Below are positions 36,436-46,914 of a stretch of DNA of 64,000 nucleotides, piece after piece. The first letter of the stretch is position 1, and every line of letters begins with the position of its first letter. Under the pieces are notes generated by a model that saw only the letters and a program-made list of their open reading frames with translations, searched no databases and was not told the origin of the DNA. A program made the translations under genes and the position numbers. Source of the DNA: Ga0077555 sp963761475 (GTDB lineage: Bacteria; Pseudomonadota; Alphaproteobacteria; Rhizobiales; Hyphomicrobiaceae); assembly GCA_963761475.1 (NCBI GenBank), contig CAVXGT010000034.1, positions 1-64,000 of the forward strand, written 5' to 3'.

Positions 36436-37941
36436 TCAGATCTTCTGATTGTACTCGCCGACCTCGGGGCATGGCCGAGAGGCGGGCGTCGATGTCGGCG
36501 AAGATGGCGCGCATGTTGGCTTCGCGACACCGGGCTCTCGACGACGATGACGAGCTCGGGCTTGTTGGACGAGGCGCGGACGAGGCCCCAGGTGCCGTCG
36601 TCGAGCGTGACGCGGACGCCGTTGACGGTGACGAGGTCGCGGATCGTCTGGCCGGCGATCTTCTCGCCCTTGGCTTCCGCCGCCTTGTACTGGGCGACGA
36701 TGCGGTCGACGACGCCGTACTTCTTCTCGTCGTCGCAGTGCGGCGACATGGTCGGCGACTGCCAGGTCTTCGGCAGGGCGCGCTCGAGGTCGGCCATGGT
36801 CTTGTCGGCCGGCGCGGTCGAGCATGTCGCAGACGGCGAGCGCGGCGACGAGGCCGTCGTCGTAGCCGCGCCCGAGCGGCGGCTGGAAGAAGAAGTGGCC
36901 GGACTTCTCGAAGCCGACGAGCGCCTTCTGCTCGAGGGTGTAGCGCTTCATGTAGGAGTGGCCGGTCTTCCAGTAGAGCGGTCTTGGCGCCGTTGCTTCT
37001 GGAGCACGGGATCGGTGATGAAGAGGCCGGTCGACTTCACGTCGGCGACGAAGGTGGCGTCCGGGTGCAGGGCGGAGATGTCGCGCGCCAGCATGACGCC
37101 GACCTTGTCGGCGAAGATCTCGTGGCCCTCGTTGTCGACGACGCCGCAGCGGTCGCCGTCGCCGTCGAAGCCGAGGCCGACATCGGCCTTGTGCTCCAGC
37201 ACGGCGTCGGCGATGGCGTGCAGCATCTTCATGTCTTCGGGGTTCGGATTGTAGCGCGGGAAGGAGTGGTCGAGGTCGCAGTCGAGCGGGATCACCTCGC
37301 AGCCGATCGCTTCCAGGACCTGGGGCGCGAAGGCGCCGGCCGTGCCGTTGCCGCAGGCGGCGACGACCTTGAGGCGGCGCTTGAGCTTCGGCCGGTCGGT
37401 GAGCGAGGCGATGTAGCGCTCGGCCAGTCGGGCACGAAGACGTACTTGCCGCCGCCCCGCGCCTCGCACGGCGCCAGAGAGCACGATCTCCTTCAGCTCG
37501 GTCATGTCGTCGGGGCCGAACGTCAGCGGCCGGGCGAGGCCCATCTTGATGCCGGTCCAGCCGTTGTCGTTGTGGCTGGCTGTGACCATGGCGACGCCCG
37601 GCACGTCGAGGGCGAACTGGGCGAAGTAGGCCATCGGCGAGAGGGCGAGGCCGATGTCGTGGACCTCGGCGCCGCCGGCCAGCAGGCCGGTCATCAGCGC
37701 CTGCTTGACGGACGCCGAGTACCAGCGGAAATCGTGGCCGACGACGAAGCGCGGCGGGACGCCGCGCTCGGTGGACGAGCGTGGCCAGGCCGAGACCGAT
37801 GGCGTTGAGGCCCATCAGGTTGATTTCCTCGGGGAACAGCCAGCGCGCGTCGTACTCGCGAAAGCCCGTCGGCTTGACGAGCGGCAGGCGCTCGAAGTCG
37901 GCCGTGTTGGGCTTCAGGTCGGCGCGTGGCTTGGGCAGCAT
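36436..37941 (-). pseudogene. Phosphomannomutase/phosphoglucomutase (AlgC-like), several frameshifts
   Basis: This should supply Man-1-P or Glc-1-P for LPS and exopolysaccharide. ATG 37941 (GAGGA upstream) opens MLPKPRADLKPN. The phosphoserine loop VTASHNDNGWTGIK (about 37595) and metal loop GLGFDGDGDRCGVVD (about 37175-37135) are intact, as is the C-terminal phosphate-binding region (about 36560). However, the reading frame shifts near 37770, 37430, 36990, 36830 and 36520. The net length is exactly 502 codons, so insertions and deletions balance. That is more suggestive of clustered read errors than of decay. The end VGEYNQKI at 36436 is family-like. Confidence 0.8.
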
Positions 37942-38041
37942 GGAATCCTCGCAATCAGACGGCATCGGAGATGACGGCTAGCGCAAAAGTGCGGCTGGGT
38001 CGAGTGCAGCGGTGTTGGAGGCCGGCCTCCAAGGCTATGCG

Positions 38042-38686
38042 CTACTGCTCGAGCACGAGGCGGGTGCCTTGCATCTGCATGCGGGTCTGGCCCAGGAACG
38101 ACATGCCGAGAAGCGTCTTGTTGAGGCGGCCGGGCTCGCTGACGGCTGCGGGGACGTTGCGGACGACGACATCGCCGATGCGGACATCGCTCAGCGTGAC
38201 GGAGGCGAAGCGGGCGCGGCCGTTGGCTGTATTGGACCAGTAGATGAAATCGCTCTCGCCGACGTTGATGCCGGCCGCCTGGGCGTCCTCGTAGGTCAAC
38301 GCCACGCGGGTGGCGCCGGTGTCGACCAGGGTCTGCACGGGGCGGCCGTTGATGTAGGCCTCGGCGTGGAAGTGGCCGTCGCGCTCGCGGTGGAGGACGA
38401 CGTTGGGGGTGTAGCTGTAGCGGCCCTGGGTCTCGCGATGAGCATCTTTGGCCACGCCCTTGGCCTCTTCGGCCGGACGCTCGACGTATTTGATGATGGT
38501 GCGGACTTCAGGCTCCGGCTTGGCCTGGGGCGCCTCGGCCACGATGCCAAAGTCCTTGGCATCGAACTTGATGCCGAGGGTGGTGCGGATCTCATCGAAG
38601 TAGACGACCGTCGCCACGCCAGCGATGCCGGCGATGCACCAGCCGCCAATCAACCCCAGAAGGTTGCGGGTACCAGAGGAAACCAT
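38042..38686 (-). CDS. Membrane-anchored retropepsin-like aspartic protease (TIGR02281 type), copy A
   Basis: 214 residues. One N-terminal transmembrane segment (about 8-28), a charged linker, then a single aspartyl-protease lobe with the active site VQTLVDTGATRVALT, and LLGMSFLGQTRMQMQG near the C-terminus (the usual LLGMSFL flap/dimer segment). Such half-pepsins work as dimers and face the periplasm. A paralogue lies immediately upstream on the same strand, 51 bp away. Substrates are unknown. Confidence 0.87.
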   Translation of the reverse strand: MVSSGTRNLLGLIGGWCIAGIAGVATVVYFDEIRTTLGIKFDAKDFGIVAEAPQAKPEPEVRTIIKYVERPAEEAKGVAKDAHRETQGRYSYTPNVVLHRERDGHFHAEAYINGRPVQTLVDTGATRVALTYEDAQAAGINVGESDFIYWSNTANGRARFASVTLSDVRIGDVVVRNVPAAVSEPGRLNKTLLGMSFLGQTRMQMQGTRLVLEQ

Positions 38687-38737
38687 CGTCTACGCCCGAA
38701 CTGCCGCTTCACGAGACGAGCGCTGGCCTTGCACGCA

Positions 38738-39469
38738 TCAGTTGCGGAAGGTCAGGAACTCGCCGGAAAACTCATAAGACCGCAATCGGCTTAAAAAACT
38801 CATACCGAGCAGGCTCTCCTTCAACGCACCGGGCTGGGCGACGAGGGCATCGACACGCACCAGGGCGATCGGGCCGACGCCGATCTCCTCGAGGCGGGCA
38901 TGGGCGGCGTAGGCGAGGCCGTTGGCGGTCTGGACGGGGACGGTGTAGCGCAAACGGCTGGTGTCGAGGCCGAGGGCACGGGCGTCGGACTGGCGCAGCA
39001 CCACGGCGGAAGCGCCGGTATCGACCAGCATGGGTACGCTGGCGCCGTTGACCGAAACGCGGGCGACGAAATGGCCATCGCCGCGCCGGCGGATGCGGAC
39101 GGCGCGCTCGCCAGACTGGCGTTGCTCGACGCTGATGGCGGAGCCCGGCGGGGAAAACTCGCCGGCGATGCGGTAGGCGATGCGGCCGAGCTCGTCGCGG
39201 TAGCTGTAGCCGGCAACGAGCACCATGCCCATCATGGTCCAGGTGACGAGGTCGCGGACGGCGGTGCCGATGCGCCCCTTGTAGCCGCCGAGCACCGTCG
39301 GGATGACCAGAAGCAGCAGGGCCAGCGTGGTGGCCAGCGCCAGCATCTCGCGGGTGTCGACCGACAGGGCCTGTGCCTCCTCGCCCATAATGCCCGTCAT
39401 GACGGAAGGGTCGACGAGAAGCGCCACAAGCACGGCGCCGACGATAAGGAGCGCCAGAACACGCAGCAT
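38738..39469 (-). CDS. Membrane-anchored retropepsin-like aspartic protease (TIGR02281 type), copy B
   Basis: 243 residues with three N-terminal hydrophobic segments (about 3-20, 42-62 and 70-90) rather than one, then a protease lobe with the active site VPMLVDTGASAVVL and the terminal LLGMSFLSRLRSYEF. The start ATG (39467-39469) overlaps the stop of the DUF1289 gene (TGATG), so translation is coupled to it. Copy A follows. The pair may have arisen by duplication; their N-terminal membrane parts differ, which suggests different placement. Confidence 0.87.
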   Translation of the reverse strand: MLRVLALLIVGAVLVALLVDPSVMTGIMGEEAQALSVDTREMLALATTLALLLLVIPTVLGGYKGRIGTAVRDLVTWTMMGMVLVAGYSYRDELGRIAYRIAGEFSPPGSAISVEQRQSGERAVRIRRRGDGHFVARVSVNGASVPMLVDTGASAVVLRQSDARALGLDTSRLRYTVPVQTANGLAYAAHARLEEIGVGPIALVRVDALVAQPGALKESLLGMSFLSRLRSYEFSGEFLTFRN

Positions 39470-39648
39470 CAGCCAACTCCCCCAGGGTCAGCGGCAAGCT
39501 TCCTGCCGTGCAAGTCAGCCATGATGCGGCGGCGCATGAGCGGGCTCATGCGGGACCAGCCTGCGATTTCGTCGATCGATCGCCGGCAGCCCTGACACAG
39601 GCGGCTGACCGGATCGATATGGCAGACGTCGATACAGGGCGTTTCCAT
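39469..39648 (-). CDS. DUF1289 small cysteine-rich protein
   Basis: 59 residues. METPCIDVCHIDPVSRLCQG followed by CRRSIDEIAGW is the DUF1289 pattern: four Cys, probably a metal or Fe-S site, with a Trp after the last. I place the start at ATG 39648, since the longer frame to 39813 has no coding character. Its stop overlaps the next start (TGATG). The function of the family is unknown. Confidence 0.85.
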   Translation of the reverse strand: METPCIDVCHIDPVSRLCQGCRRSIDEIAGWSRMSPLMRRRIMADLHGRKLAADPGGVG

Positions 39649-39845
39649 GACAGTTCCAGTGATAATGGTAAGCCGGCACCCGCGATCCCAATGCTGTTTG
39701 GCCAACTCGGACGGCGAGACGCTTTGACCCTGCAAGCCTAGAAGACCTGCAAAGCACAATTTAGGCATCGGCGACCACAACTGCAATTTCGACAGGTAAA
39801 ATTGCCGGCACAACCGCGTGATTGGCCGTATTTCCGGGCTGCCGC

Positions 39846-41474
<1,629 letters not shown>

Positions 41475-41830
41475 CAGCTCCGGGCATCGTGCTTCGATCC
41501 GGCCCCCAAGCCGCCCGCGCAGATTCGACGATGCTTCCCGTCCCGCTGGTTAACCTGCTGCAAATCCGCTAATTTCTGGTTACCCCCCATTGTTCTCGGG
41601 GGCTTGAAATCGGGCATGGTCCAGCGTTGGAGGCCGGCATGGCCGGCTGTGGCGGGCCTAACGTGGGCGCGGGGGCGCAAGTGCCGCGGGCAAATCGTCG
41701 TCGGGAACGGCGCGTGGCTCGAGGTTGCGGGGCGGCGAGCAACTTGCACCAGCAAGCGCGTTTCTCTACCGTTCCGGCGAGCAGGCAGCCCGCCAGCAGA
41801 GCGGACGGCCCCACCCAGGGAGCAACCTCC
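41475..41830. other. Divergent intergenic region (356 bp)
   Basis: It separates the kinase (-) from the GST gene (+) and should hold both promoters. No ORF with coding character and no firm promoter motif are seen. Confidence 0.5.
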
Positions 41831-42442
41831 ATGAAGATCATCGAGACCCGCCAGGCGCCAAACCCGCGCCGCGTGCGCATTTTCCTCGCCGAGAAGGGCA
41901 TCACCGTGCCGTTCGAGGAGATCGATCTCATGAAGGGCGGTTTGAAGACGCCGGAGATGACTAAACTGAACCCCACTCAGCGGGTGCCGATCCTGATCCT
42001 GGACGACGGTACGGCGATCTCGGAAACCATCGCCATTTGCCGGTATTTCGAGGAGACGAAGGCCGAGCCGGCCCTGTTCGGGCACTCGGCGATCGGCAAG
42101 GCCAACATCGAGATGTGGAACAGGCGGATTGAGCTCGGGCTGTTCTCCCACGTTACGCAGGCCTTCCGGCACCTGCATCCGGCGATGGCAAACCTGGAAG
42201 TGCCGCAGGTGAAGGACTGGGGCGAGGCCAACAAGCAAAAAGCGCTGGAGGCGCTGGCCATGCTCGACCGGGAGCTCGTCGGAAACGCGTTCGTGGCGGG
42301 CGACGCCTACAGCGTTGCCGACATCACGGCGATGGTGGCCATCGACTTCATGAAGCCGGCGCGCCTGGCGGTGCCCGACACCCTCACCAACGTCAAACGC
42401 TGGTATGCGGCGGTTTCGGCCCGGCCGAGCGCCAAGGCCTGA
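41831..42442 (+). CDS. Glutathione S-transferase family protein
   Basis: 203 residues. The thioredoxin-fold N-terminal domain has KIIETRQAPNPRRVRIFLAE, then NPTQRVPILILDDGTAISET with the cis-Pro and the SET glutamyl-binding motif. The all-helical C-terminal domain has FVAGDAYSVADITAMVAIDF (N-capping box). The catalytic residue would be near Pro11-Asn12, where no Cys/Ser/Tyr is obvious. It conjugates or reduces electrophiles, cytosolic. ATG 41831 has GGGAG upstream. The next gene (MBL) is 74 bp downstream on the same strand. Confidence 0.9.
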   Translation: MKIIETRQAPNPRRVRIFLAEKGITVPFEEIDLMKGGLKTPEMTKLNPTQRVPILILDDGTAISETIAICRYFEETKAEPALFGHSAIGKANIEMWNRRIELGLFSHVTQAFRHLHPAMANLEVPQVKDWGEANKQKALEALAMLDRELVGNAFVAGDAYSVADITAMVAIDFMKPARLAVPDTLTNVKRWYAAVSARPSAKA

Positions 42443-42516
42443 CGGCGGACGGCGCGACAATCGATGGGCTGTCGCGGCCGGAGCCCGGCGCGCACCATGC
42501 CAAGGGAGCACCAGCC

Positions 42517-43263
42517 ATGAGGCTCACGGTGGTCGGTTGCGGGGATGCGTTTGGCTCGGGGGGCCGGCTGCAAACCTGTTATCACGTCGAAACGCAGGGC
42601 CACCGGTTGCTGATCGATTGCGGCGCCAGTGCGCTGATCGGCATGGCGCGCCTCGGACTTCGGGCCAACGACATCGGGACAATCGTGATCTCGCACCTGC
42701 ATGGCGATCATTTTGCCGGGCTGGTGTGGTGGATGCTGCACGCCCAGCACGTGGCCAAGCGGACCCAGCCGCTGACGGTCGCGGGCCCCGCGGGGCTCGA
42801 GGCGCGGATCGTCGCCGCCGCCGAGGCGCTGTTTCCAGGCTCGACCAAGATCGCGCCGCGATACCCGACGACGTTCGTGGAGATGCAGGCCGGCGAGACG
42901 ACAGATCTCGGGCCTGCTGGGCGGGTGACGGCTTATCTCGTCAGCCACCCCTCGGGCGCGCCGTCGCACGCGCTGCGGCTCGAGGCCGGCGGACGCACGC
43001 TGGCCTTCACAGGCGACACGGAGTGGGTGGAGCCGTTGGTGGCCTGCGGTCAGGCCGCCGATCTCTACATCATGGAGTGCTACGCGTGGGACGGGCCAGT
43101 GCGGTACCACATGAGCTGGGAAACCATTCAGAAGCACCTCGGGCGGATCGGCGCCAAAACGGTGATGCTGACGCACATGAACGAGAGCATGCTGGCACGG
43201 CGGACAGAAGCGGCGGGCAGCGGCGTCGTGCTGGCGGAAGACGGGCTGGTGCTGGACTTGTGA
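42517..43263 (+). CDS. MBL-fold metallo-hydrolase (RNase Z-like)
   Basis: 248 residues. The metal site is ISHLHGDHFAGLVWW (about 60-74), with later His in SHPSGAPSHALRL, Asp in FTGDTEWVEPL and His in MLTHMNESML. The length and the order of motifs fit the small RNase Z/ElaC-like or arylsulfatase-like group, but the tRNase exosite arm is missing. The substrate is unknown. ATG 42517 has AAGGGAG upstream. The next gene starts inside its stop codon (GTGA), so the pair is coupled. Confidence 0.87.
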   Translation: MRLTVVGCGDAFGSGGRLQTCYHVETQGHRLLIDCGASALIGMARLGLRANDIGTIVISHLHGDHFAGLVWWMLHAQHVAKRTQPLTVAGPAGLEARIVAAAEALFPGSTKIAPRYPTTFVEMQAGETTDLGPAGRVTAYLVSHPSGAPSHALRLEAGGRTLAFTGDTEWVEPLVACGQAADLYIMECYAWDGPVRYHMSWETIQKHLGRIGAKTVMLTHMNESMLARRTEAAGSGVVLAEDGLVLDL

Positions 43264-43913
43264 GCCCGGCTGGCGGTGCAGACCGGGCGGCGCTCGACCG
43301 CATAGTCGCGGACATCCGGGCCTGCCGGCGTTGTATCGAAGCTCCGCTCGGGCGGGTATTGCCACACGAGCCGCGACCGGTGCTGCGTGTTTCTGCAAGC
43401 GCGCGATTGGCCATCGCAGGCCAGGCGCCGGGCACGCGCGTGCACCAGTCCGGCGTGCCGTTCACGGATCCATCGGGCGACCGGCTGCGCCGCTGGATGG
43501 GGGTGACGGAGGCCGAGTTCTACGATGCTTCTAGAGTCGCCATCATTCCGATGGGCTTCTGCTTTCCAGGTCTCGATGCCAAGGGCGGTGACCTGCCGCC
43601 GCGTCGGGAGTGCGCGCCGCTGTGGCGGCAGCGGCTGTTCGACCAACTGCCGCAGCTCGAGTTGATCCTGCTGGTCGGGCACTACGCGCACGGCTGGCAT
43701 CTGGAGAAAGATCAGCGAGCCGGCGGCGTGGCGGCCACGGTGCAACGGATGGCGGTTGCGCCAGGAGCCGCAGCAGCGCCGCGCGGCGAAAGACGGCTGA
43801 TGGCGCTACCGCATCCCTCCTGGCGCAACAACGCGTGGGTGAAGTCCAACCCGTGGTTCGAGGCCGATGTGGTGCCTCTGTTGCAGGCGGAGGTTCGGCG
43901 GCTTTTGGCCTAG
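43260..43913 (+). CDS. Uracil-DNA glycosylase superfamily protein
   Basis: 217 residues from GTG 43260, which overlaps the MBL stop (GTGA). An N-terminal CRRC pair (as in family 4 enzymes) is followed by the pocket motif IAGQAPGTRVHQSGVPFTD, SGDRLRRWMGV, and a C-terminal LPHPSWRNNAWVKSNPWF that replaces the HPSPL loop of known uracil glycosylases. Only two of the four Fe-S cysteines of family 4 are seen, so no cluster is expected. The activity may be base excision or a related nucleotide function. Coupling to an MBL-fold nuclease-like gene is notable. Confidence 0.82.
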   Translation: MSPAGGADRAALDRIVADIRACRRCIEAPLGRVLPHEPRPVLRVSASARLAIAGQAPGTRVHQSGVPFTDPSGDRLRRWMGVTEAEFYDASRVAIIPMGFCFPGLDAKGGDLPPRRECAPLWRQRLFDQLPQLELILLVGHYAHGWHLEKDQRAGGVAATVQRMAVAPGAAAAPRGERRLMALPHPSWRNNAWVKSNPWFEADVVPLLQAEVRRLLA

Positions 43914-43944
43914 CCCCACATGGCGGCCGTGACGCGTCTGGGCC

Positions 43945-44433
43945 TCAGGCCTCGCCGCCGTCGGCCAGCGGCATGTGCTTGGCGATGTAGGCGGGCTCAC
44001 CGATGCGCTTGAGAAGATCGAGTTGCAGCTCCAGCCATGCCTTGTGGCCCTCTTCATCCAGAACGATGCGCTCGAAGATGACGCGGGAGCCGATATCGCC
44101 GGATGCGGCCGCGTCCTGGGCCGCGCGCGTGTAGAAGCGGATGGCCTCTTCCTCGTCGGCGAGATCGGCCTTGAACATGTCGCTCAGGGTTTGGGCGCGC
44201 TGCGGTACCTTGGCGGGCTTCAACACCGGATCGCCCTTCAGGAACATGATGCGGCGGATGTAGTCCTGGGCGTGGCCCAACTCCTCCTGCATTTCGGCGC
44301 GCATCTTCGTCGCCAGCCGATCAAGGCCCCAGTCCTCGAGGACGTGGGCATGCAGCATGTATTGATTGACGGCGGCGAGCTCCATACCGAGCGCCGCCTG
44401 CAGGTGCTGAATGCTTTTTGCATTGTCCGTCAT
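43945..44433 (-). CDS. bfr: Bacterioferritin, heme methionine replaced
   Basis: A 162-residue ferritin-like subunit that aligns without gaps to E. coli Bfr. Ferroxidase ligands Glu18, Glu51, His54, Glu94, Glu127 and His130 are all present. The heme-binding Met52, however, is Leu (EELGHAQ in place of DEMKHAD). So it should oxidise and store iron but not bind heme in the normal two-fold site, unless mixed with a Met-bearing subunit. GGAGG lies seven bases before ATG 44433. No bacterioferritin-associated ferredoxin is nearby, and no Irr box is recognised upstream. Confidence 0.92.
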   Translation of the reverse strand: MTDNAKSIQHLQAALGMELAAVNQYMLHAHVLEDWGLDRLATKMRAEMQEELGHAQDYIRRIMFLKGDPVLKPAKVPQRAQTLSDMFKADLADEEEAIRFYTRAAQDAAASGDIGSRVIFERIVLDEEGHKAWLELQLDLLKRIGEPAYIAKHMPLADGGEA

Positions 44434-44640
44434 GATTTAACCTCCGGTTGCTCAGTATCATCTAGTGGTCAACGTAGGCCGGTTTGGTGGCTCGCTCTGT
44501 GACTTGGTTACGGTAGCGGCAATGGACAAGTGCTCGGCTTGAGCGAGGCTTGGCGAGGGGCGCGCCGCGCCCGACACAGTGCTGCGGCGCAATCGGGTGC
44601 TTTACAGGGGCGCCCGTCGGGCCTAAATGGCCATGATAAA

Positions 44641-44715
44641 GGGCGGTTAGCTCAGTGGTAGAGCGCCTCGTTTACACCGAGGATGTCGGGAGTTCGACCC
44701 TCTCACCGCCCACCA
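44641..44715 (+). tRNA. tRNA-Val (anticodon TAC)
   Basis: Full cloverleaf. Acceptor GGGCGGT/ACCGCCC, D-arm GCTC-AGTGGTA-GAGC, anticodon stem CCTCG/CGAGG with loop TTTACAC (anticodon TAC), T-arm with TTCGACC, discriminator A, and encoded CCA. Confidence 0.95.
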
Positions 44716-44838
44716 CCCTGCTGATATCGTCTGTGTTTAGGCCGATGGCGCGGAACTGCGTCAGCCGGCCGCCATAACATTGCGCCAATGCCGGCTATTG
44801 TTGCGACCGGCAAGCAGTTTGATGGGGAGTTCGGCGGG

Positions 44839-46914
44839 ATGGCCTGGGGTGACTTCGGGGTGCGCTGGTGCTTGGCGTTGCTGATGGTCGTCGCCGTCAT
44901 GTCCTTCGGGAACGGGGCGGGGCGGGCATGGGCACAGGGCAACGGGCAGGAAAAACGCGTCGCGCTCGTGATCGGCAATAGCGCCTACAAGAACACGGCC
45001 GCACTCGCGAACCCGCGAAACGATGCCCATGACATGGCGCGGGCGCTGGAGGGAACGGGGTTCGAGGTGATCGTCGCGCTCGATGCGACCAAAGCGCAAA
45101 TGGACGGCGCGCTCAGAGCCTTTGCGGACAAGCTGTCGGGTGCCGACGTGGCGCTGTTTTTTTATGCCGGGCATGGACTGCAGGTGGGCAGCCAGAACTA
45201 TCTGGTGCCAACGGAAGCGCGCCTGGCGCGCGAGCGCGACCTCGCCTTCGAAGCGGTGAGCCTGGAATTCATCCTGCGGCAAATGGAAATCGACCGGGAG
45301 AGCAAGACGACGATCGTCATGCTGGATGCGTGCCGGGACAATCCCCTGACGCGCAATCTGGCGCGGTCGATGGGGACGCGCTCGACGGCAATCGGGCAGG
45401 GCCTGGCCGCCGCCTCGACGGGCGTTGGCACCTTCATCGCCTATTCGACGCAGCCCGGCAACGTGGCGCTCGACGGCAAGGGCCGCAACTCGCCGTTCAC
45501 GGCAGCCCTACTGGGGAACATCTCCGCCAGCGGACGCAACATCAACACCACTATGATCGAGGTGCGCAAGGCTGTCATCAAAGCCACCGGCGGGCAGCAA
45601 GTGCCGTGGGATCACTCGGCGCTGACGGGGGATTTCTACTTCGTGCCGGGGGCGCCGCGGACGGGATCGACGGTGGTGGCGCCGGCCGGCAAACGCGACG
45701 ATGTCGAGGCGCTGAAGGCGCGGCTCAAGGCGCTGGAAGATGCCGAGGCCAAGCGACTGGCGGCGGCCACGCCCGGGCGGGCTCCGGCGGCAGGCGGCGG
45801 CGAAACGCTGGACCGCGAGCGCATCATCGAGGTGGCTGAGAAGAAGGCGCGGCTGGCGGTCGCCAGCGATAAGGCCCGGGATCTGCAGCGCAAGCTGCTG
45901 GAGGCACGGCGCGTCGAGGGGCAGGCGAAAGACCCAGCCGAGCGCCAGCGGCTGGTGCGTCAGTCGATGGCGATCATGCTCGAGATGACGCAAGCCTCGC
46001 AGCAAGCCAAGACACTCAGGGCCGAGATCGAGGCGCTGGAGGCTTCGCCTGCGCCGGGTGGCAGCGATCTCGATCTCAAGCCCACCCGCTCGGAACGGGG
46101 GTTCGAGATCTACACCAACGCCGGCCTCTCCGGCAGCAAGATCAAGTTTGCCAGCGCCGACAGCATCGCGGGCTGCATCAACGTCTGCCGCAACACGCCC
46201 AACTGCGTTGCTGGCGAATATCTGGCCAACGCCGGGCGGCAATCGGCGTGCAACGTCTATTCCCACGTGCAGCGTCTGCGATCGGGAGCGCCGGGAGCGA
46301 GTGCTTTCATCAAGCCGAGCCGGCAGGGCGCACTGCCACCGGTGCAGCCCCGCGGCGAGCCCGGTGGCGACGTCGCCTTCGAGCGAGCCGACAACGTCCG
46401 GATCGAGGGCGATGCGCTGAAACCTGCCTTCCGGGCTGCAAATCCCGACGCCTGCGCCAAAGCCTGCGGTGCGGAAGCAAGCTGCATCGCCTACCAGCAC
46501 GGACGCAAGATCCCGGTGATGGGGCAATGTCAGCTCTTTAGCAGCATCGTTTCGCGCCACGAGGACAAGGCCTGGCGGTCGGGCGTGCGGACGGATGGCG
46601 CTACGCTCGCCAAGGCGCCGGCAGATGGCGGTGGCGGCAAGTGCCAGCCCATGAGTATCGCGTTCAGCGAGCCGATCGCGCTGCATGAGGGCCTCAAGCT
46701 GTGCAACGGCATCGGCATGCACGCTGCGTTCGTGGAGCGGATCGGCGATTACGGCGTCTCGTTTTCCGTGCCGGAAGGGAAGGATTTCACGTGTGGGTCG
46801 GGGAATGTGTGCCAGTTCAATTGGCCCGGCAGCCCGTCGCCGCGTTTCCGGGTCGAGATCACCAAGTCCAATGCGATCGCACCCGCGACGGCGCGCATGG
46901 TTCCGGGCCAGTAA
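44839..46914 (+). CDS. Exported caspase-like (peptidase C14) protein with PAN/Apple-type modules
   Basis: About 691 residues. A signal peptide (LALLMVVAVMSF…RAWAQ) precedes the caspase-like p20 domain: KRVALVIGNSAYKN, the catalytic His in LFFYAGHGLQV (129 counted from the upstream ATG 44788) and Cys in VMLDACRDNP (182). A helical, Ala/Arg-rich middle (about 310-430) is followed by two cysteine-paired modules: SIAGCINVCRNTPNCVAGEY, and ACAKACGAEASCIAYQ of PAN/Apple type. I prefer ATG 44839, which has GGGGAG upstream. These proteins are orthocaspase-like and act in the periplasm or outside. Targets are unknown; the Apple modules may bind protein or glycan. Confidence 0.83.
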   Translation: MAWGDFGVRWCLALLMVVAVMSFGNGAGRAWAQGNGQEKRVALVIGNSAYKNTAALANPRNDAHDMARALEGTGFEVIVALDATKAQMDGALRAFADKLSGADVALFFYAGHGLQVGSQNYLVPTEARLARERDLAFEAVSLEFILRQMEIDRESKTTIVMLDACRDNPLTRNLARSMGTRSTAIGQGLAAASTGVGTFIAYSTQPGNVALDGKGRNSPFTAALLGNISASGRNINTTMIEVRKAVIKATGGQQVPWDHSALTGDFYFVPGAPRTGSTVVAPAGKRDDVEALKARLKALEDAEAKRLAAATPGRAPAAGGGETLDRERIIEVAEKKARLAVASDKARDLQRKLLEARRVEGQAKDPAERQRLVRQSMAIMLEMTQASQQAKTLRAEIEALEASPAPGGSDLDLKPTRSERGFEIYTNAGLSGSKIKFASADSIAGCINVCRNTPNCVAGEYLANAGRQSACNVYSHVQRLRSGAPGASAFIKPSRQGALPPVQPRGEPGGDVAFERADNVRIEGDALKPAFRAANPDACAKACGAEASCIAYQHGRKIPVMGQCQLFSSIVSRHEDKAWRSGVRTDGATLAKAPADGGGGKCQPMSIAFSEPIALHEGLKLCNGIGMHAAFVERIGDYGVSFSVPEGKDFTCGSGNVCQFNWPGSPSPRFRVEITKSNAIAPATARMVPGQ

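Noticed and set aside
36396..37808. 470-residue plus-strand frame opposite the PMM/PGM gene
   Set aside because: The minus strand has the phosphoserine and metal loops; the plus frame is Arg/Gly-rich with no motif.
42405..43259. Longer reading of the UDG-like gene back to 42405
   Set aside because: It overlaps the whole MBL gene out of frame; the GTG at 43260 gives a normal-sized protein.
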